Origin: Takifugu bimaculatus | Taxonomy: Eukaryota; Chordata; Actinopteri; Tetraodontiformes; Tetraodontidae | Assembly: GCA_004026145.2 (NCBI GenBank) | Contig: CP034975.1 | Span: forward strand, 28,420,820 to 28,484,819 | DNA length: 64,000 nucleotides | Direction of reading: 5' to 3' | Shown: positions 10,801-24,494 of the stretch, in pieces | Numbering within the stretch: the stretch's first letter is position 1 | Layout: the number at the start of each line of letters is the position of its first letter | Notes under the pieces: generated by a model | What the model saw: only the letters and a program-made list of their open reading frames with translations | What the model was told of the DNA's origin: nothing | Databases searched by the model: none | Position numbers and translations under genes: made by a program

Positions 10801-13800
10801 GTCTGTGTGCGTGTGCACATGTGAGAAAGAGATCTTCCAGTTCTGAGCTGAACTCGGGCCGTACCTGGTACAGTCTGGACTTGGTTCAAAGTCAGATTAC
10901 TGCATGATTATTATAAAACAGTCTGTAAAACACATCTAACCCTCACAAACAAAACCAATTTAAAAACTGATATGCCACAGTCATTATGCATCGAAGAGAT
11001 ACTTCAAAAAATGAATTTCATTGGCAGGATCTCAACATAATGTCTCGATTCCAAACCAAACCTGTGGGTGCCAGCGGTGAAGCTCTTCTTTTATTTCTGT
11101 CCTAATATGATGTGTTCCTCTCCTCAGAAAAAAGCCAAAGGAGAGGAGCTGTTTGACCAGATCATGTACCATCTGGACATCATAGAGAAAGATTACTTTG
11201 GGCTGCGCTTCATGGACTCTGCACAAGTGCCGGTAAGACTGCAGCTGCCCTCCTCATAGTATTCTTTTATCATTTGAAATTTCATCCCCCCCACACACAC
11301 ACACACTATAAAGCAATCTCCTAAACTCTATATCTCAGATTTCAGGCCAAACCGTATTCACACAGAAGGAAGGATTTAGGCTGGGGCTGCTCCAGTAACA
11401 AAGCTAAAAGGATTGGTTCTGGGACCTTTGTCACCTCTGCCAGAATCAGATCGTGCTGAGGAATAAACCAGTTTAACTCTCGTCCATCTGCTCTGATACT
11501 GAGTGAAGGCCATGGAAGGAGGGAAAGATGAAAGATAGACATGAAGGGCGAGACTCCATGAAGAGAGGGGTGGAGGAAAAGAGTCAAAAGGGTGGGAGAG
11601 TGAGAGTGGAAGGGAGGGAGGGAGAGGAAGGGCTGTAATAAAGAATGTGGGGGAGAGTAGTCTAGAGAGTTCCTCTGTTATCTCCCCCTCTCTCCCTCTC
11701 CCTCTCTCTCTCTCTCTCTCCCTTGCTCCCTCCCTCCTTGAATTTTTTCATGCCTCGTAGAGCCTGAACCTTAGCGAGGAATTGCAGCACTCATGCATAC
11801 CTTTTCAGCATGTTGAACTTCTGAGTTTTCAGCTGTTCAGCTGCACTTTACAAAAGTTGCTGCTGGCTACTTTATGCTAATCTGCCTGCACCGACCTCTC
11901 TACAGTAACACTGATGGTTTTCATCACATTTGTCTCATTTCAGCACTGGCTTGATGTTACGAAAAGCATCAAAAAACAAGTTAAAAGTAAGTTTACAGAG
12001 GTACTTCCTACACCCATACAATTTACGATGCATTTGGTGTGGAAGCTTTTCTTGCCTGCATTTTGGCATCTTTCTGCATTATATTTAATGACACATTCTA
12101 ACATGTTCTGAGCTTTTATTTTGCTCTGCCTTTCAGTTGGCCCACCATACTGCCTTCACATGAGAGTAAAATTCTACTCCTCGGAACCGAACAACCTGCA
12201 CGAGGAGCTCACCAGGTGAATTGCAAAACCTCCCTTTTTTTCATGAACCTCCCTTTTTTGAATGAATTTTACAGTTGATTCATGCTTGCTTTTACAGATC
12301 AGTGTAATGTTTTGTCTCTGTATTATACGCCACGAAACTACCAAAGTTTTTCACTTTTCATTTCCATACATCGCTTTTTCATCTTTCTTTCAGATATCTA
12401 TTTGTGCTACAGTTGAAGCAAGATGTCCTCAGTGGGAAGTGGGTATCTTTTGCATCATAATTGCTTTCTGTCCCATACACAGAACGTCTTATAAAATGTT
12501 AATCTCAAAAATGTTGTATTAGTTGGGAAACGGTAGGTTTTTCAAGGGTTGAATTGTTTTCAGTCCACCTGCTTTATATCTATAAGCACTATAAACCTTT
12601 GAGGAATGTGAAATACAGTAGTTACTAATTGTAGGAGCAATGGATAAGCTATCACATGATGGCAGTAGAAAAATACAAACTGAGACCTTCTTGCCTCACT
12701 TAATATTTATAATTTCAACTGAACAGTATATGTTACCTTTCTTCATTTGTTATCCCCCTCAGCATGAATCCATTTATAATGTTGCTTGTCCTAGCCATGT
12801 TACAGTAAGAGGCTTAGAGGATTACGTGCACCTGAGCAGAATAGAATTATCAACAGCAGTCAGGAAGTGGACAGTGTATTTATTTATGGGGGGGGGGGTT
12901 ATTTTAATGTAAGTTAACTGCATGTAGTGTATGGTCAGAAAGTCTTGGGTTATTTCATAGGTTCAAGTTTATTTATTTAGTTTATCAGCAGCATTTTAGC
13001 TGAATTGGTGGCTGACTCTCTCTCTGTCTGTATTTCCAGGTTAGAGTGTCCCTTTGTCACAGCTGTGGAGTTGGCTGCCTTTTCACTGCAGGGTAAGCAC
13101 ACCAGGAGAATTATTTTTCCAAATGGAATCTCCTCTAAAAGCTGTAATTGTTTGTTCAGTACACTGCATGTGGAATGTTATTTGAGTTGAGCTGTGCATT
13201 ATGATCCCCTTCAGGCCTGAGTTGTAGAATGGATGTCTCCCAAACCAAGAGCGTAGGGCATGTAAGCTGTAATAATACTGCAAAACAATGAAAGGTATAG
13301 CTTTTGGTAAAGTGAAACTGCACACCGGTGAGATTTGATCATTCCAGTGTGACATTTAGAGTAAGAGCTGTTGTTTTCAACGAAGAAAAACTGAGCAGTA
13401 TCCATCATGCTAATGAAGGATTCATGTATTTTTACATGTTAGTGAAATCATATTGCATGCATGGGTACACAAACACAGTTGGTGGGCAGCAAATGCTACA
13501 ACACATGCTTGCAAAATATAGTCATCCAATTCAGAGTCCCCAATCCAAAGACAGTTTTGATCCTAAACCAACCCCAAACAGCATGAAATGATTAATGTTT
13601 CCCTCTCACTATGCTGTATCTTGATCAATTATTAAGCTTTTTTTTGTTTTTGTTTTTTTACCACGGAATAGATAAGATGAGGTTTAATTTACTGTTAGCT
13701 GCTGCTTTTAGTAACACCTCTTTTCTTTGTCCACCTGGTTAAAGTTCTGGTGAATTCTTTGTCTTTCAGCTGAGCTTGGTGATTGTGACCCTCTAGAACA

Positions 13801-15537
13801 CAATTTAGACCTGGTTTCAGAATTTCGCTTCATCCCGAACCAGACAGAAGAAGTGGAGCTTGCGATTTACAACGCATGGAAAGAGTGCAGGTTGTTATTT
13901 CAACAAATGTTTTTGCCTGTTTTTGTACTTTTTCATCTTTTTCTATTTTTTCTGGTTCCTCTATTTTTATTTTTTCTGTAAATTCTGATTTTGGTCCTTT
14001 TGACCTTTTCCTTGTCTTCCGCAGGGGTCAGACCCCAGCTCAAGCTGAAATTAACTACCTGAACAAGGCCAAGTGGTTAGAGATGTATGGTGTGGACATG
14101 CATATGGTCAAGGTACAGGAACAACATATCTGACTTGTTTTCACTGGAAAAGGCAAATAAGTTCAGGGTCTGCTATTTTCTTTTCCTTCAGGCCAGAGAT
14201 GGTAATGAATACAGCCTGGGTTTGACACCCACGGGTGTTCTCGTCTTTGAAGGAGCAACAAAGATTGGTCTCTTCTTCTGGTATGTTTACTTTGCCTCTA
14301 TGTAGAGAGTTTATTTACCTTCTTTATGCCATGCAATCTCGTTCCATCTGGATGTATTCTAAATGCTGTTTTTATTCTGAAACGTTTCAGGCCAAAGATT
14401 ACTTGTTTGGATTTCAAAAAGAGCAAACTGACACTTGTGGTAGTGGAGGATGATGAACAGGTAAATACGCAGAAATGGATGTTTACTGTATGTCTACATA
14501 AATAAATCTTTGATTAAAAATTGGATCTTGAAACAGTGGGTATATCCATCTAATTGAGCTCTACATCTGCAGATTAATGTAGTGACAAAAATCTGCAACG
14601 CTCCCTGAAACAATCTGCATGGATGAATATCAGTGCAGGAAACAGGAAATAGCTGTATGCATTTTGCTGTGGAGTAATTTGTTCTGTCTCTTTAGATCTA
14701 AAGCCTTTGCAGTTTTTGTTAGGTTTTTTGGTAAGAAAAAAAAATACTGTGAAACAAACCTCAGAAACAAAGAAATCATAATGAAACAAGCTGAGAAACC
14801 CTGTTAGCCAGAGGCAAAGGTTCTGAATCTGGTTTTATATCAGTTGTGGAGATCGCTGAGTGAGGATAATAAAGACGTCCACCCCCTCTGGTATTTGTGG
14901 TATGCACTATTCTCCTACACACTGTCCCCTCCCACTTCTGCCTGGAACAGTTCCACACTGTTGGCTGCTCTTGTCACCTGCCTCATTTTCATTCAAGTAG
15001 TCACGATTCATTTTTTAGCTTCTTTGGGTGAGCACCTGCAAACCAATATGAACAGAAAAATGAAGAATTCCAAAAATGGCATGTGAGTGGTTCCAGTAAA
15101 ATCAGATTAATTGGATTAATGAAGCAGCAACTGCACACACTGTAGGTCAGCTGGTCATTCCTCCTATTTTATATCCCTACAAGCAAGACCATATTGTTGA
15201 AGGCACCCAACTTTTATATTTAATTCGTCAAAGGTATTTTATTTTTGTGTAGCACTGGCCTGCAGGAAAACCATATAATGACTCTGGCCTTACTAAAAGA
15301 CAAGACCGGTGTCTCTCCTGTTTTATACATGGAGCATTCATCTGTTCTTCCACTAACGTCTCCCCAGGGAAAAGAACAGGAGCACACCTTTGTCTTCAGG
15401 ATGGATCATCCCAAGGCTTGTAAGCACCTCTGGAAGTGTGCGGTGGAACATCACTCTTTTTTTAGGCTGAGAGGGCCAGTGCAGAAGAACTCGGCACGCT
15501 CTGGTTTCATACGCATGGGATCTCGCTTCAGATACAG
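7875..15537 (+). CDS. epb41l5: epb41l5 FERM-domain exons (residues 1-347)
   Basis: Eleven exons encode the N-terminus and the three FERM lobes. Landmarks are [20 protein letters not shown] (lobe A), DQIMYHLD and FGLRFMDSAQV, YCLHLRVKFYSS, NYLNKAKWLEMYGVDMH (lobe B), YSLGLTPTGVLVFEG, KIGLFFWPKIT and GFIRMGSRFRY (lobe C). The reading frame is intact across all eleven. The donor after 13890 (gttgtt) is weak; the others are near consensus. The start ATG at 7875 is the first in exon 2 and its context matches the human N-terminus. Confidence 0.93.
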
Positions 15538-18500
15538 GTAAGAAGAGGGCGTACTAGGAGAGCTCAAGGGGTAAGATGGCTTGTGAAAAAGTTGAGCTTT
15601 CCTTCTTGGATGCTTGGATTGGTATTACAATTTTATACCACTCATGCAGCTTTAAGATAATTAAGGTTAGATTACGAAAATCTCCCTCATAAACAAATGC
15701 AACAAAAATATTCAGTTGGACACACAAAATGATTGCTTTACCATGTTGTGCGATAAATCTTAAAGAAGCTTAATGAGTGAATGACATTTATTGGTCTGTT
15801 TGTTAAGTCACTATCAGGAACTGCACCTCCTAATCGTCAGCAACGTCTGGTCCAAATGCAATTGTTTGCTTTCAAGCACATGTTGGAATGTACTTGCACA
15901 GATGGTGCCAGAGGTTACTCAGTATCTATTTCTTTGCCGCAGCACTACAGTATGTACCAGTCAGGTACTTGGTGCTCTCATATCACAGTAGCAAATGAGT
16001 TCTCTTCTGTGTGAGTTCGGACGCTGCCACCCATTTGTATAAGCACTGCCACTAAAGTTGTTCTAGCTCAGAGGTTGCAGAGTTTGTTATTGTTGTCGCC
16101 TGGGTGGATCCAGAGTTCAGCGGGGGTCAATACTGGCACTCCGTTTTTGGAAAGAAATACAGATTCATCCAAGAACCGCTGGGAAACGTGTTATATTCAG
16201 TGGTTCATCTGCATTGCTGACAAAATAATAATAATAATTATAATTTTTCACCAAATTATGTTTTTCTATATTACCAGTGGGAAAAACCGAGTATCAAACG
16301 ACCAAGGCCAGTAAAGCGAGGAGGTCAGCCTCATTTGAAAGACGACCCAGTCGACGTTATTCTAGAAGAACCATGCAAAACAGAGGTAAAAACACAAATG
16401 ATAACTCACATTACACACTGTCCGCATCTATTATTATTACACATTTATACACATAGTGGCTTAGAATCTGAATGCTTACTCTGTTTTATGTGTGTACGCA
16501 GGACACCTGAATGCCAATGAGTGAGTATATGTGTGCTGTGTGTCCAAGCTTAAGTGTCTACAGTTCTGTCAATCAAATGCCGTGACTAACTCTCTTTCTA
16601 CGTAATTCATTTTCAAGTCTTGACTGTAATCCTGTTACAGAGGTAGCCTTTTGTTATAGGATATGTTGGCGGGCCAATGACATTATGTCACTGCTGTTTT
16701 TTTAAGCTATCACGGGACCAGCTGAGTCAAAGCATTGTGAAAACTAACCCTCCTGTGACTTTATATCACTCTTGATTAGACAGACCTCCACTGTGACCAT
16801 TCAAATTCCCCTTCAAAGCAACAAAGCACTTGTAATACTGTGTATAAGCAATCTAATATTGGCCCCTGATTTATTGAAATGTGACTCCTATCTTTCTTCT
16901 GGTAATCTCCTACATGACGCCTGGAAATCAAGAAGACCTAAAATAGCACAAAAAGTTGCTTATGAATCTGTATCAGTTGGAGAGTAATTTGAGTAATACA
17001 GTATGTCAGTCAAAGCACCAGCTTTTTTTTCTTCAGGGTTCTTTCTTCAGGCAATGGAGTCAGTTCCAGCAGGGACAATAAGGTGAGAGGGGGAAATATC
17101 TATCTGTATTTGAATCTCCTCTCTGGTATGAAGTGAGCAGCTTGATTCTTTTCTCCTTCAGCCTTCTTTCATTAGAGGTGCTTGGTCAGCCATGCCTGTG
17201 GTCAGCCCTGTAGCTGCGTCTGCCTGTGGACCAATGGAAATCGAAGCTCTACCACGAAGTCCTGGCCCTGATAAAAGGAGGTTGGTACATAGTTTCAGTT
17301 GTGCTAAGACTGCCTACTTATTACATCCCTGGAGATTAAAAAGGACCTTATAATGTGAATGAATATTTTGTTTTTATTAAATCCTCATTATTTTTTATTA
17401 CCTTTTTAACCTCCTTAACTTATTTGAAGGCTATATTTATATTGCGCTGGTTTGCAGTTTGTGTACGAGTGTGAGTCGGCTTGTGCATGTGGTTGTATGT
17501 GTTAAAGGTGTTTGCAGTAACTCAGTGCCCCGAGGGAAGGAGTTTCTTGTTTGCATTAGTAGATTACAGTTCATACCGCAGGCCCGTAATGCAGCAGTAC
17601 GTTCAGGCAGGTGTCAGATTCACACAAGAACTGTATGAATTTTCTAATTTTTACTGGTGAATGATTTAATTAACTCATTTATGATAGTTTAGTACATTAT
17701 GCAGTCATAAGCAAAACGTTTTAGGGCACCATCAGGTCATTTCACTGTCAAAGTTGATCAGTCTGCTTTTTGTGACTGTTGAAACCTACAAAAGCATACT
17801 GGATGTACAGACTTTAATCTGTGACAAACCTGCGGTTTCTATGTGTTCCAGTATTAAGATATACTGAGGATAAATGTTCTGGAGGCAGGCCAGGTAGGTA
17901 CACTTGAACAATAAACTCTGCCATTTCTCAGGCTTTAACCAATCAGCGGCTGTGTAGTGTGGGGCTTTCTCATTTCTTTGGGAAACTGTTTCCTTGCAAT
18001 GAAATCTGGTCCTGTGATTTGCCAATCTTTTTGCTTTAAACAGCATGAAATGCTAACCGAATCTGTGTATGAAACAGTGTGCTGGTTTTTGGGTGTTTGG
18101 CATCTTTTAGTTGACCTTTTGGATGTGTTCATGCTCAGGATAATGATGCATACTAGTGTATGTTTCTCTTTGCAGTCTGTCCTCCATCCTATATATATTT
18201 CACATACGTCTGTTTGTGTAACATGAAAATTTACATTTCCTAATCAAACCTCTCAGTAGAAAGATTACCTATTTACAGAGCAGGGTCCTTTGAATTTTTA
18301 TTGTACTGTTGCTGTCATGCCCACTATGCACAGACATCTGCTTGGATTGAATGGTGCATAGAAAAAACATTATAAATATTAGAAAATCTCAAATGTCCAA
18401 CCTTGAGTTTTCAGTGTGTGGACTCAAATTAAAGTTAGAAAACAGGTCTAACCTTTTCAATGATGCAATCTACCAGGCACAGACACACATTCCAGTATCC

Positions 18501-21500
18501 TCCGGGGTCAGTGTTATCAAAATAACCAAACAGAATTATTGACACGTTCTCTGGAACTCGCAGTTCTTCACTACTTTATCATCATAGCAACTGTTTACAA
18601 CTGACTCCGTAGCTGTGAAGGTGATGCTAATACCTCTAATACTGCCACCAACCCCTGCTTCCTTTCCCTAACTCCTCTCAAGCCTTTGTTATTTGTCTTT
18701 AATGTCTCTATTGATTTCCGCATGGACCCCCAGTAAACATCTGCTGCCCTCCTGATAACATGAGCAGCAGCACCCCCCACCCCTCCCCGTGCCCATCCGC
18801 CTGTCCAGCTTTAAAAAGTCATAAAATTGAGTTATTGTTGCACTGCTGAAGCTGCCTGCAGATAAATCTAAAGACCTAAAGGGATTCTCTGATGTCATCC
18901 GGTTACCTTGGCTTGTTGATTTGTGATGTCTGTTCCTCCTCTTCCTCTGTTAAGTTCTCTCGTTTTAAAGTCTCATGTTTCTGTACCATTTTCATTTCTG
19001 CTCTCTCCTTTCTGTCCCAGTAAAAAAAAAAAAAGTTCTGGATATATGAAACCTCCAGTAAGCCAGTCCAAGTCCATCGGGTGACATGATCAAAGGTCAT
19101 GAAAATAGTCTGTTTTTATGATGGCAGCATCGAGAAACGGCATGTTTCTTGCCTCTTGTGCTCTCAGATGAGCTGTCATCAGGAATAAATGCTTCAGACC
19201 CTGTCATGCTGGCTCTGTAAGCAGAGATTTGACAATGTGCCGTCAAACCCAGTCACAAGAGATGCAAAGCCAGGGTCACACGCTCCAGAGACAGCCACTC
19301 CACTTCACTGAAGTGCTCCTGTCACAACACTTGTCACAGCATGCTGTGTTTGGAAGTTGTGTGGTTTCTTCAGTTTCTAATGGGTAATCACCATCTTGTA
19401 TAGTTCTGTTTTTAATATTAGAATGGGGATTTTTGGAGAAGATTCGTTTTAATCAGATCCTGCATTTATACAGTAAATAGAATAATAGAGAAGCTAAATA
19501 CAGTGAATTACAAACAGGTTATGTCAAGTCCACAAGAATCGTCTGTCCTGCGGCTAACTTGCTTGCTAACTTTTCTAAATCCTCTGTGTTGTGCTGCATT
19601 GTTGGTGAAGTCACCCATTTAGGTGTTTTTCTGTCACTCCCATTATTAGATGACTCTGAGCCTCTTTGTGCTGCTGATTTCTTTGGTTTCATCTCTGTCC
19701 TTCATTTAAATCCAGTCTCCCTCTGTTTGCTGTGTTGGTTGCATCCCCACCTCTCTCATCCTACACCCCTCACCTTACACCCATCCCTCCACCCTGTTCT
19801 CCCCTAGGTGTCATCTTCCCTCCATTCTTAATATTCCAACGGGGAGTTGGAAAGACCCTGACCACTGACGGCGGTTTCAGGATCTGTCCTGTGGTGACTC
19901 CGACAGCAATAATAACCGACTGGGGCTTCACCTGTAAAAACATATCTGGTATTTTTCATGTGTAAGACAAGATTCTTATTAAGGGCAGCGTTCCTGAACG
20001 CCACATATTCATTGTGATGACACCCACCTGAAACTGCTGCCTCATCAATGACATCACACCGCCACTATGCCTTATGCTGTTTCAGTTTATTCCTTTGTTT
20101 TGCTTCACTGTTCCCAAATCCTTTTTTCTTGCAGACTAGAGTGATTTTTAGGTCATTCTCCATGTCTTGCCTGTTATTTGGCTCCTTAATCTCATGGTGA
20201 GATGTTGAGGTCAGGAGGCACAGGTGTGAAGGTTAGGAATTCTCTCAACAAACCAATAAATCACATAGTTCCAGGAGGCTTTCACATTTTTATATATTGT
20301 TCAATCATCCTTTTCCTGTAAATGTGATTTTATAAATGGTATTTTATACAAGCAGATTAGATTTTTTTTAAAATCTTGCATAAGCACATGCATTTATATT
20401 TCATTAGATGTTGGCTTTTTATCTTTTTTCAGTTATAAGCTAGCCTAAAAGGATATGCAGTCCTCTAATCATACTTTAAATTATTAAATATTTATTAAAT
20501 GTCTCACTTTGAGCAGAAAATCAAGCAAGATGTAATCAAAGCTGAAAGTAAATTGTTCATCTGATTTTAGCACTGCACATAGAGCAAACATTATGGTACA
20601 GTATGACACAACTGTGCTAGCAGTGGTTCCATACTCAGAATGTATAGACACTGGAGCTGGTTTAATGCTACACTCTGCACAAACATTTCATGCATGGCTC
20701 GATGAGTACTCGGTTAAATATTTACAGCTTTGCCGACCAAAGGGCCTCTAGTACTGTGAACAAATACAGCATTTCTGCAGACTGAGGAGCTATGAAACTT
20801 ACCTTTCGTTTGTCCGTTTATTGTCAGATTTACGAGACCTTCAGTTGATTGTGTAACACAAATAGATATATGAATGATTGTGACCAAAAAGCAGCATCAT
20901 ATACTGTAAGACTTGAATGCGCCACACTGTAGTTTGAAGAGTTGAGCAGAGATCTCCAAATAAAGTCTCAAACAAGCTTGTGTTTTTTTGCCTTTCAACA
21001 GAAACATTACCTGAAAGGTCATTCGATGCGGCGTGAGCATGTGTCTCTTTTTTTCTCCCATCCCTGTCTCATAGTTATGTTTATTGCCCACGCGGGTCGG
21101 AAATATCTTTGCCTTCTTTTCATTCACGGATTACTCAACATGTGGGAGGGTTTTATGTACATCTTGATTCAAGTCCTCGGGCCAAAGCATTGTTCTTGTG
21201 CTTGTGTTGTCCTTTAGCTTCTGTTCTTCTCTGCCTGTATATTGTAATATATACTTATCATGTTGCATTTTGACTTGAGGCCAGAGAAATATGAGGTTAT
21301 TACTGGGCCACTGGAAAAGCTCCTTTCAGAGGCCATGTATCAAATGATTTGCTTCAGGTTTTGCTTGAGAATTCAGAGGATATTACACCATATTATTCCC
21401 AGAAAAGTTATTGCTTTCTTTGAAGAGACATTTTTCATTGGCGGGATCACATTTCTTTACCTCTTGATGTTTTGTTATTGCTTTTTAAAGCCAAACCTCC

Positions 21501-22418
21501 TTTGGATGCTCCTCTCACGTATCTCTGAGAGTTCACCGTCTTGTGTATTATCTTGCATTAATATTACTTTCTGAAATGCGGTGACTTTGTTCGTACATAC
21601 CAACCTAATGGGCCAATTTTTCGCAGTAATATGCCCCGAATCGAATCATGTTTTTGGTTGTTTATCTTGACACTGTTGTGCTGATGGAATATACCATTAG
21701 GACTCACTTTCCCTTTTAGAGCCTGTTCAGTTGCTGGAGGTAAGTTCTACAGTTGTATTGTTGCGATTTGTACCTCCTTCACGATCAGCAGTGCCTTCTT
21801 TCTCTCTGTAGTGCTCCCTTGGTTTCTGAGATGATGGAGACGTGCATCGATGATGCCCTCAAGGCCCCTGGCGTTCCAGCAGCGGTGACCGCGGATGAAG
21901 CTGGACCTAGCAGCAGCTACGCTGCCCCCAGTGCGACTGGGGAGGATTCCCTGAGCCTCAGTGGTGAGGTCACGCTCAATTCAGACAGCCACTAAAGCTG
22001 GATTTCCACTTCTTTTGAGAAATCCTGCAGCCTCCGTTGAAACTTAAGAGTAACCAAATGTATTATCACTTTAGAAGCTGCAGCTCGTCTGAAACAGCTG
22101 GAGTTGGAAACCACTCCCCTTCCAGTCACCCCCAGAAATAACATCAATGTCAACATGGCGTTAAACAACCAGGTGGAAGTGTGTTCATTTCATCTTTTAT
22201 TTCTATTGTTGGGTGTTTGATCCTGTTGCTCATGATGTGTGCGGCACGTTGCACGGTTGGTACAGGAGGATGTGGTGAAAATCATGGAGAAGTGCAGTCT
22301 CAGCAGCACAGCCAGTAGCAGCCCGGGTGCCACTCCGCTGCGAACACCAGAAGATCTGAAGAGCAACATCTTGAAAGCACAAGCTGAGGCTGCTGCCGTC
22401 GTGGTGAGAGACAGACAG

Positions 22419-22449
<31 letters not shown>

Positions 22450-24494
22450 GTCCTCCACTGGCTGTAAAAACAAGTCCAGCTCAATTAGTGACATAATTAT
22501 GCATATTTTTGTATTATATTGTTAGTCAAATCATTGTGTTCTTTAGTAGACGCAGAAGAAAACATCAGTTATATCCTACGATTATTTCCAGTGATATTAT
22601 GAGATTCACTACATATCATCGTGTTGAGGGTTAAGTCTCTCTTGTTCTGCTCTGCAGGGTACCTCAGAGGAACATGTCGTCGTCGTTGGAGATAAAAACT
22701 GTAATTTGCTGGATGCGTCTGCCAGGTATGACTGCAGCCTCATCTGTATAATAAATCCTTTAGACCAAGTGTTCCACCCCAACCCCCTCCGGTTTTCTCA
22801 CGTCTTCCAAACTGTCAACTGATTGTCCCAGCCAATCACAGTGCTCCCTGCTGCCAGAGCTAATTAACCAGTTGAATATTCATGAGGATTATTCCTGGTG
22901 TTTACAGCGTTGCATCACGAGCAGCTCATCCTTAAAAACAGCATCCGCAGTTGACGAGCCCCCTCTGCTGTCTCATAAGTGAGGTTGTGACAAAAAGAGC
23001 CGCTGTATTTGATTATTTTTGCCTTTAATTTTTTGACTTTTCTGATCTCTTTTAAATAATAGTCTATGTTTTTCAAAAGTAGCATTTGACTTTGCTTAAA
23101 GCAGAAAACACTTTTCTTCTCAAAGCAAATCATCACTTGTGACCTGCGTGTCCTTGCAGGTTAAAGGTGAGAACGGGTAGGATGGGGAGCAACTCGTCGC
23201 TGTCTGTTAGCAGCCGGCCTGATCTCCAAGAGTCCTGGGACCTGCTCAAACCATCCCTGTCCTTCTGTGCAACAGGGGTCAGGTCAGTCATTCAGATTAT
23301 GGTCGTCTCTGTTGTCAGAGAGAGCAGAAATCTGTTGGAGACTGAACCTTATGTTTCTTTTGCTCTCTACCAGTGCTGAGAAGCTAACAGAAGATCCAAA
23401 CTCCTCCGCTCCTAGCATGCCTTCTGAGTCTGCCAGCGAAATCCTGGCACCAAAGGTATTGAACATAACAGAGTTTTTCTGTCACCATTAAGCCGAGGGT
23501 GCTTTAATTCACTCGTGTTTGTCTTTTGCATCACTGTGCAGGTTAAAACGGAGGATGTTGACCTGCAGAGTGTGGCTCCAGTCTCTGTCAACCTGATTGA
23601 TTTTACTGACCTGACTCCTGTTGTAAGTATGGAGATTTGCTGTGACAGATACCCTTAACAAGTCCTAGTTTTCCTCATTTACAAGTTTTAAATCTGTATT
23701 CAACTCCACATCTAGATCACCCCTGAACCTTGTACAAAATATATTGGGGAACCTTGCATTTATAAACATGTATGCAGACAGAAAGCTGGATTGTGACATA
23801 TTGCTTTTCTTCCAGTTACCCCCAGTCCATCAGCCCAAACCTGTCATTACACCCCGCTGGATCATTCCTACAACTGCTGTGAGTTTCTTTGAATTTGCTT
23901 ACTTGTAATATGATTGGCTTGGTTCCATTCATGTTTATTTTACTAAAACTGTTGATGTGAGTGTGTACATGTGATAATATAGACTGTAGAAACTGACCAC
24001 CTCTACCCCCTCTAACGCAGCCTCCTGGTGTCTTTACTAATGGTCTGCTAGACCTGGACCATCCAGCTAAGGTCAGCCCTGTTTTCCCCGCAGACGGGAG
24101 GGCAGCTCACCCCCCAGGCCTCACCCACCTCACCCACATACCTAACACGGTCTCTAACAGGTAAAGCCTAAAAGAAGCTCAAGGTGTTCCATGGTTGTGG
24201 AGAAAAATACGCGGTTTGCTGACCCCTTGTGGACGAATGGGGAAATAACCCATTTAGCAAGCGATTCCTGAGGTGTACAGGAGTTGTCTTTGTGTTGACT
24301 TTATCAGCCTGAGGCCAAAGAAACGTCTTTCATCTGCAAATATTGATTAATACTCATTTATTTTAACAGTAATGTATATTATACAGTTACTTTGTGTTGA
24401 TGGCTTCACTCCTGTATCCCACAGTGCTGTTGGTCAGGAGCCGCCCTCGGAGGACGGATCCAAACCCAGAGGACTCCTGACCACTGAGCTTTGA
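7875..24494 (+). CDS. epb41l5: Erythrocyte membrane protein band 4.1-like 5 (FERM protein), complete
   Basis: The start MLSFLRRTLGRRS matches human EPB41L5. Coding exons: 7875-8054, 11128-11232, 11944-11986, 12137-12215, 12394-12438, 13040-13092, 13770-13890, 14025-14112, 14192-14280, 14391-14460, 15368-15537, 16278-16385, 16502-16520, 17037-17082, 17162-17280, 21812-21963, 22075-22172, 22266-22403, 22658-22725, 23160-23282, 23374-23455, 23542-23622, 23816-23878, 24021-24160, 24425-24494. All have AG/GT borders and matching phases. The total is 2350 nt, one more than a multiple of three, because of an extra A at 16282-16286; without it the product is about 782 residues (human about 733). FERM spans about residues 43-330, the FERM-adjacent region follows, and the tail ends in TTEL, a PDZ ligand. 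The family binds Crumbs and MPP5 and controls apical polarity, junctions and EMT. The zebrafish orthologue is mosaic eyes. Confidence 0.95.
8055..11127 (+). other. epb41l5 intron after the first coding exon
   Basis: A 3.1-kb intron with a consensus donor (gtaagg) and acceptor (ctcctcag). It is AT-rich unique sequence with an A12 run near 9328. I see no coding exon, repeat array or RNA gene in it. Confidence 0.6.
16278..16385 (+). CDS. epb41l5: epb41l5 FERM-adjacent exon with one extra base
   Basis: Homology to human (TEYQTTK, KARRSTSFERRPS, RYSRR) is near perfect in one frame, but the splice phase from 15537 leads into a different frame. The run GGG-AAAAA-CCGAG (16279-16290) has five As where four would keep the match. 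The exon is 108 nt; 107 would satisfy both neighbouring phases. The codons after the run encode the basic, Ser-rich FERM-adjacent segment. Confidence 0.85.
16502..16520 (+). CDS. epb41l5: epb41l5 19-nt microexon
   Basis: It encodes about HLNANE across the junctions, with acceptor tacgcag and donor gtgagt. Its phases (2 nt in, 2 nt out) fit both neighbours exactly. Skipping it would shift the frame. Confidence 0.7.
17281..21811 (+). other. epb41l5 large intron
   Basis: A 4.5-kb intron between exons 17162-17280 and 21812-21963. It holds AT-rich unique sequence, an A12 run near 19023 and short pyrimidine tracts. A splice-like 20-nt segment at 21720-21739 does not fit the phase. No other gene is recognisable. 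Confidence 0.55.
22417..22444. repeat. (AC)n microsatellite
   Basis: About 14 AC units start 13 bases after the donor of epb41l5 exon 22266-22403. Confidence 0.95.
24425..24494 (+). CDS. epb41l5: Last epb41l5 exon with PDZ-binding C-terminus
   Basis: The exon begins after acceptor cccacag and ends GLLTTEL-stop (TGA at 24492-24494). Human EPB41L5 ends CLLTTEL, so both the last exon and the PDZ ligand are conserved. The intervening tail (21812-24160) is only loosely conserved, with anchors KQLE, SNILKAQ and ITPRWI. Confidence 0.93.

Larger units (their letters stand above)
11233..17036 (+). other. epb41l5 mid-gene introns (119-907 bp)
   Basis: Introns longer than 300 bp here are 11233-11943 (with a CT-rich stretch at 11688-11720), 12439-13039 (a G9 run near 12890), 13093-13769, 14461-15367, 15538-16277 and 16521-17036. 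They hold AT-rich unique sequence, and I see no further exons. Confidence 0.55.

Noticed and set aside
21720..21739. 20-nt splice-like segment (cccttttag ... gtaagt) in epb41l5
   Set aside because: Including it shifts the next exon into a stop; the direct 17280-21812 junction keeps the frame. Rare alternative use cannot be excluded.
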